From: an uncultured Ignavibacteriales bacterium
GTDB taxonomy: Bacteria > Bacteroidota > Ignavibacteria > Ch128b
Length of the DNA stretch: 32,099 nucleotides
Direction of reading: 5' to 3'
Assembly: GCA_937138605.1 (NCBI GenBank)
Contig: CAKZPH010000298.1
Span: 1-32,099, forward strand
Positions 28,714 to 32,099 of the stretch are shown piece after piece. The number at the start of each line of letters is the position of its first letter. Position 1 is the stretch's first letter. The position numbers were made by a program, and so were the translations under genes. The notes under the pieces are model-generated. The model was not told the DNA's origin. It was given only the letters and a program-made list of their open reading frames with translations, and did not search any database.

Positions 28714-29661
28714 TTAACTCTTAGCTACTTTTTTCTTGAAATACTCAAGTGTTAATTTAAGTCCATCAATTCTGGAAACTTTGGGTTCCCAGTTCAGTAT
28801 TTTTTTTGCCAGCGTGATATCAGGTTGACGAACTTTTGGATCATCTACTGGTAACTCCTTAAAAACAATTTTGCTTTTGCTTAATGTTAACTTTAGAATT
28901 TCTTCAGCAAATTCAAGGATAGTGATTTCGTCAGGATTTCCTAAATTAACCGGCTCATGAAAATCTGTTTCAAGGAGTTTTATAATTCCTTCAATCAAAT
29001 CATCAACATAACAAAAGCTTCTTGTTTGACTACCATCACCAAAGACAGTTAAATCTTCGTTTTTCAGTGCTTGACTTATAAAAGTTGGAAGAACTCTACC
29101 ATCATCCAAACGCATTCTTGGTCCATAAGTATTAAATATTCTAACGATCCGAGTGTTAATTCCATGATAACGATGATAAGCCATAGTCATAGATTCAGCA
29201 AATCTTTTAGCTTCATCATAAACGCCACGAGGGCCAATTGGATTAACATTTCCCCAGTAGGTTTCTGGCTGAGGATGTATTTCGGGATCACCATAAACCT
29301 CTGAGGTTGAAGCTAAAAGAAAACAGGCTTTTTTCGCTTTTGCAAGACCCAAAGCTTTATGAGTTCCCAAAGATCCAACTTTAAGCGTTTGGATTGGATA
29401 TCTTAAATAATCAACTGGTGATGCGGGTGAAGCAAAATGTAGTATGTTATCAACTTTTCCCTCTACATGAATGAACTCAGTTACGTCATATTTAATGAAT
29501 CTAAAATTTTCATTTCCAAATAAATGAGAAATATTTTCAAGGTTGCCTGTTATAAGGTTATCTAAACAAATAACCTTGTGACCTTTTTCAATTAGTTTAT
29601 CACAAAGGTGGGACCCGAGAAAACCCGCACCGCCAGTGACAACAGTTACTGGTTTATCCAT
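28714..29661 (-). CDS. UDP-glucuronate decarboxylase (UDP-xylose synthase) family SDR
   Basis: [59 protein letters not shown] (YxxxK) match UXS proteins. Confidence 0.9.
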   Translation of the reverse strand: MDKPVTVVTGGAGFLGSHLCDKLIEKGHKVICLDNLITGNLENISHLFGNENFRFIKYDVTEFIHVEGKVDNILHFASPASPVDYLRYPIQTLKVGSLGTHKALGLAKAKKACFLLASTSEVYGDPEIHPQPETYWGNVNPIGPRGVYDEAKRFAESMTMAYHRYHGINTRIVRIFNTYGPRMRLDDGRVLPTFISQALKNEDLTVFGDGSQTRSFCYVDDLIEGIIKLLETDFHEPVNLGNPDEITILEFAEEILKLTLSKSKIVFKELPVDDPKVRQPDITLAKKILNWEPKVSRIDGLKLTLEYFKKKVAKS

Positions 29662-29664
29662 GCA

Positions 29665-30111
29665 TTATTTTGAATATTCTTTCAAAAATCCCAAAAATGT
29701 TGCTCGATGTGATTCTTCATCGGCTAGCAAATCAATGGCAATATCTTGAGTTACATAATCTTGTCCTTCACAAGCTTTTATCAATTCATTATAAGTTTTT
29801 ATAGCATCTTCTTCTGCTTCAATTACTCCTTTGATCACTGTAACAACATCAGTTGTATCAGCCGGTGGCTGTAATGATTTTTGCTCGGGTTTAAATTCCA
29901 TCGAACCAGGAACATGCCCACCAAGCTCTTTAATTCTTTTTGCAAGAGTTTGAGCATGAGTTAATTCTTCCGTTATATCACCTGCAAGAGCTTTTTTAAT
30001 TTCTTCAGCTCTTACACCTTCAAGATTAACTGAATTGGAAAGATAATTTTGAATTGTTTCTAATTCTTTCCAGTAAGCTTTGGTTAAGATCTCAATGATT
30101 TTTTCACGCAT
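29665..30111 (-). CDS. Ferritin-like/bacterioferritin-type diiron protein
   Basis: Four-helix pattern with YWKELETIQNYL, EELTHAQTLAKRI, VIEAEEDAIKTYN and DEESHRATFLG carboxylate/His ligands; SD AAAGGAG upstream. Confidence 0.85.
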   Translation of the reverse strand: MREKIIEILTKAYWKELETIQNYLSNSVNLEGVRAEEIKKALAGDITEELTHAQTLAKRIKELGGHVPGSMEFKPEQKSLQPPADTTDVVTVIKGVIEAEEDAIKTYNELIKACEGQDYVTQDIAIDLLADEESHRATFLGFLKEYSK

Positions 30112-30135
30112 AATTAAACTCCTTTAATTTCTTTC

Positions 30136-30143
30136 ACAAATAT
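30136..30143 (-). promoter_or_regulatory. Candidate Bacteroidota-type -7 element (TAnnTTTG) for the ferritin-like gene
   Basis: Reverse complement reads TATATTTG upstream of AAAGGAG and ATG; no clear -33 TTG found. Confidence 0.35.
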
Positions 30144-30221
30144 AAGAGAAAAGTAAATAATTTAAGTCAGTTAATTCTTAATTATAACTACACACTGCTA
30201 ATTTAATCACTCAAATTTTTT

Positions 30222-30229
30222 TAATTTTG
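30222..30229 (+). promoter_or_regulatory. Candidate Bacteroidota-type -7 element (TAnnTTTG) for the MFS gene
   Basis: TAATTTTG 11 nt before the ATG; no SD visible between it and the start codon. Confidence 0.3.
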
Positions 30230-30240
30230 TTTTATCGAAA

Positions 30241-31419
30241 ATGCAAGAGTGGAAGAAAAATCTTTACGTTATTTGGATTTGTCAATTTATTGCTATGCTT
30301 GGAATGAGCATGGTTGTTCCTTTTCTTCCATTATTTGTAAAACAATTAGGTGTTACGGATTCATCTGATGTAGCAAGGTGGAGTGGTCTGGTTTTTTCTG
30401 GCCCATTTTGGTCTTCACTGTTTTTAACTCCTGTTTGGGGCTACTTAGGGGATAGATACAGCAGAAAGCTAATGGTTGTTAGAGCAATCTTTGGACTGGG
30501 CATTGCCCAATTAATTAACGGTTCTTCGGCGAGTGTTTATCAACTTTTTACAGGAAGATTAATTCAAGGAATAATGAGTGGATTTATTCCAGCATCGATG
30601 GCATTAGTTTCCGCAACTACGCCTAAAGAAAAAACCGGTTACGCACTTGGTTTGTTGCAAATGGCTACATCGGGTGGCATTGTCATCGGTCCCTTTGTAG
30701 GTGGCTTTTTGTCTGATATCATAGGAATTAGAGCCATTTTTTACATTACTTTTGCTCTCTGTGTTTTAAGTGGACTTCTTGTTTTAATATATGTAAAAGA
30801 AGAAAAGGAATACACTTACGAAAAAAAAATTACATTACTTGACAACTACAAATTTGTCTGGAAATCTTTGCAACTTCGGCTAATAATTTTTATGGTTATT
30901 CTTTCCCAGATTGCAATAGGATTCAATCAACCATTTTTTGCTCTATATGTTGAATCACTTAAAATTGAAAGCAGATACTTTGCTACAATTGCAGGATTTC
31001 TCTATGGTATAATGGGCATTTTTACCATGATAGGTTCACCATTGTGGGGAAGGTATAATGAGAAAAACATCATTAAAAATTCACTTGCTGTAGCTAGTTT
31101 AGTTGCTAGCATATGTTATGTATTGCATTCCATAATTTATGATCCAGTATTAATCGGGATTGTCAGGAGCTTTTTAGGTTTAGCACTGGGCGGTTTGATG
31201 CCAGTACTTTTTACTTTAGTTAGTAATAACACTCCGCTTGATAGACGAGGTGGATTGATGGGGATTGCAAGTAGTGCTCAAATATTTGGAAATTTAAGCG
31301 GTCCCATAGTAAGTGGCTTGTTTGCATCGGAATATGGAATTAGGAGTGTTTTTATAGTTTCATCAATTATTTTGATGTTTGTTTCCATTTTGAGCTACAA
31401 AAAAATTCAAGCTAATTGA
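30241..31419 (+). CDS. MFS transporter, multidrug efflux-like
   Basis: Twelve-TM MFS pattern with GYLGDRYSRKLMVVRAIFGLG (motif A) and PFVGGFLSDIIG; two similar halves. Confidence 0.9.
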   Translation: MQEWKKNLYVIWICQFIAMLGMSMVVPFLPLFVKQLGVTDSSDVARWSGLVFSGPFWSSLFLTPVWGYLGDRYSRKLMVVRAIFGLGIAQLINGSSASVYQLFTGRLIQGIMSGFIPASMALVSATTPKEKTGYALGLLQMATSGGIVIGPFVGGFLSDIIGIRAIFYITFALCVLSGLLVLIYVKEEKEYTYEKKITLLDNYKFVWKSLQLRLIIFMVILSQIAIGFNQPFFALYVESLKIESRYFATIAGFLYGIMGIFTMIGSPLWGRYNEKNIIKNSLAVASLVASICYVLHSIIYDPVLIGIVRSFLGLALGGLMPVLFTLVSNNTPLDRRGGLMGIASSAQIFGNLSGPIVSGLFASEYGIRSVFIVSSIILMFVSILSYKKIQAN

Positions 31420-31562
31420 TAAGTTGATTACTTCCTTTCATTTTACATTTGATAAGACTTCTTCTTAAAGTGATTCAAGAGTTTAGAATTTATTCATTGA
31501 GTTAAGGAATCGTTTGTTTTTATGTTCAGTTATTTCAAATTTAAAACAGAACTAATTTTTAC

Positions 31563-32099
31563 TTATAAAGAATTTTTCCATTTTCCAGCTTTGAATTCAT
31601 AGTAAAGAATCGCAGCATATGAAATAATATAAATTGGTAGACTTAACCATGTTTCAGTAAATCCCAGTTTTAATATTGAACCCGTTAAAATTACCAGGGG
31701 AACAAAAATTAACCAATTAGTCATTACTTCTGCCTTCATTACGAAAAAAGTTCTTCCAGTAGCTTGAAGAATATATGCAAGTACTATGGCAACACCATAA
31801 AAAATCTGGGAAAATCCGGCAATTTGCAAAGCGGGTACGCCTGTATTAATTATGGAAGAATCATTTGTCACAACTAAAAGAACAGTTCTAGGCATTGTAA
31901 TGAAAACCAAAGCAATAAAGTATGTAAAAACACTTACTAATTTTAATGTTTCATACCCATAAACTTCTGCTGTATTGAATTTTTTTATACCAATGTTATT
32001 ACCAACAAGAGTTTGTGCGGCAATTCCAAATCCAAAAGATGGAAGAAGTGAAATAAAAATTATTGACATCACTGTTTGCGTTGCAGCTTGTTCAAGCGT
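31563..32099 (-). CDS. MATE-family efflux transporter, C-terminal part (5' end outside window)
   Basis: Frame stays open to the window edge (TLEQAATQTVMSIIFISLLPSFGFGIAAQTLVGNNIG); TLVGNNIG and multi-TM pattern are MATE-like. Confidence 0.85.
   Translation of the reverse strand, partial: TLEQAATQTVMSIIFISLLPSFGFGIAAQTLVGNNIGIKKFNTAEVYGYETLKLVSVFTYFIALVFITMPRTVLLVVTNDSSIINTGVPALQIAGFSQIFYGVAIVLAYILQATGRTFFVMKAEVMTNWLIFVPLVILTGSILKLGFTETWLSLPIYIISYAAILYYEFKAGKWKNSL

Noticed and set aside
31420-31562. 143-nt convergent intergenic region considered as a terminator or ncRNA
   Set aside because: I could not find a convincing GC-rich hairpin with a U-tract or a recognisable RNA structure by eye.
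1-32099. CRISPR arrays, tRNA/rRNA genes, IS elements, prophage or defence islands
   Set aside because: No regularly spaced repeats, tRNA-like cloverleafs, transposases, integrases or recognisable defence genes were seen; almost all DNA is accounted for by ordinary CDSs.

Overview
This is an AT-rich, gene-dense bacterial chromosomal window. Gene content (T9SS/PorV-like proteins, BshC, Omp85-type proteins, UXS) suggests a Bacteroidota/Ignavibacteria-like organism; that placement is inference. I see about 29 plausible protein-coding genes and no convincing tRNA, rRNA, CRISPR, IS or phage features. From left to right: (1) a 3' fragment of a polyprenyl diphosphate synthase, HPr, PTS enzyme I and a SIS-type sugar-phosphate isomerase; (2) an envelope cassette with a ~950-aa protein combining a HExxH gluzincin, a TolB-like propeller and an Omp85-like barrel, followed by a BamB-like PQQ-propeller lipoprotein, a PEGA protein and a BamD-like TPR lipoprotein, then DUF58; (3) glmM and bshC on the minus strand; (4) a flippase-like membrane protein, two QxxRW GT2 enzymes flanking a NodB-type deacetylase, a radical SAM/SPASM-like protein and an outer-membrane-like protein; (5) an M50 protease; (6) a lipoprotein, an Asp-box propeller with a T9SS type A-like C-terminus, two tandem PorV/PorQ-like proteins and a FemAB-like protein, most joined by ATGA overlaps; (7) glycosyltransferases, a flippase, a thioredoxin, UDP-glucuronate decarboxylase, a ferritin-like protein, an MFS transporter and a partial MATE transporter. 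The best candidate for an undescribed system is the peptidase-propeller-Omp85 fusion with its BamB-like and BamD-like neighbours. The NodBC-like glycan locus with a radical SAM enzyme and the PorV-like cassette come next. These are hypotheses from sequence reading; no database searches were run.
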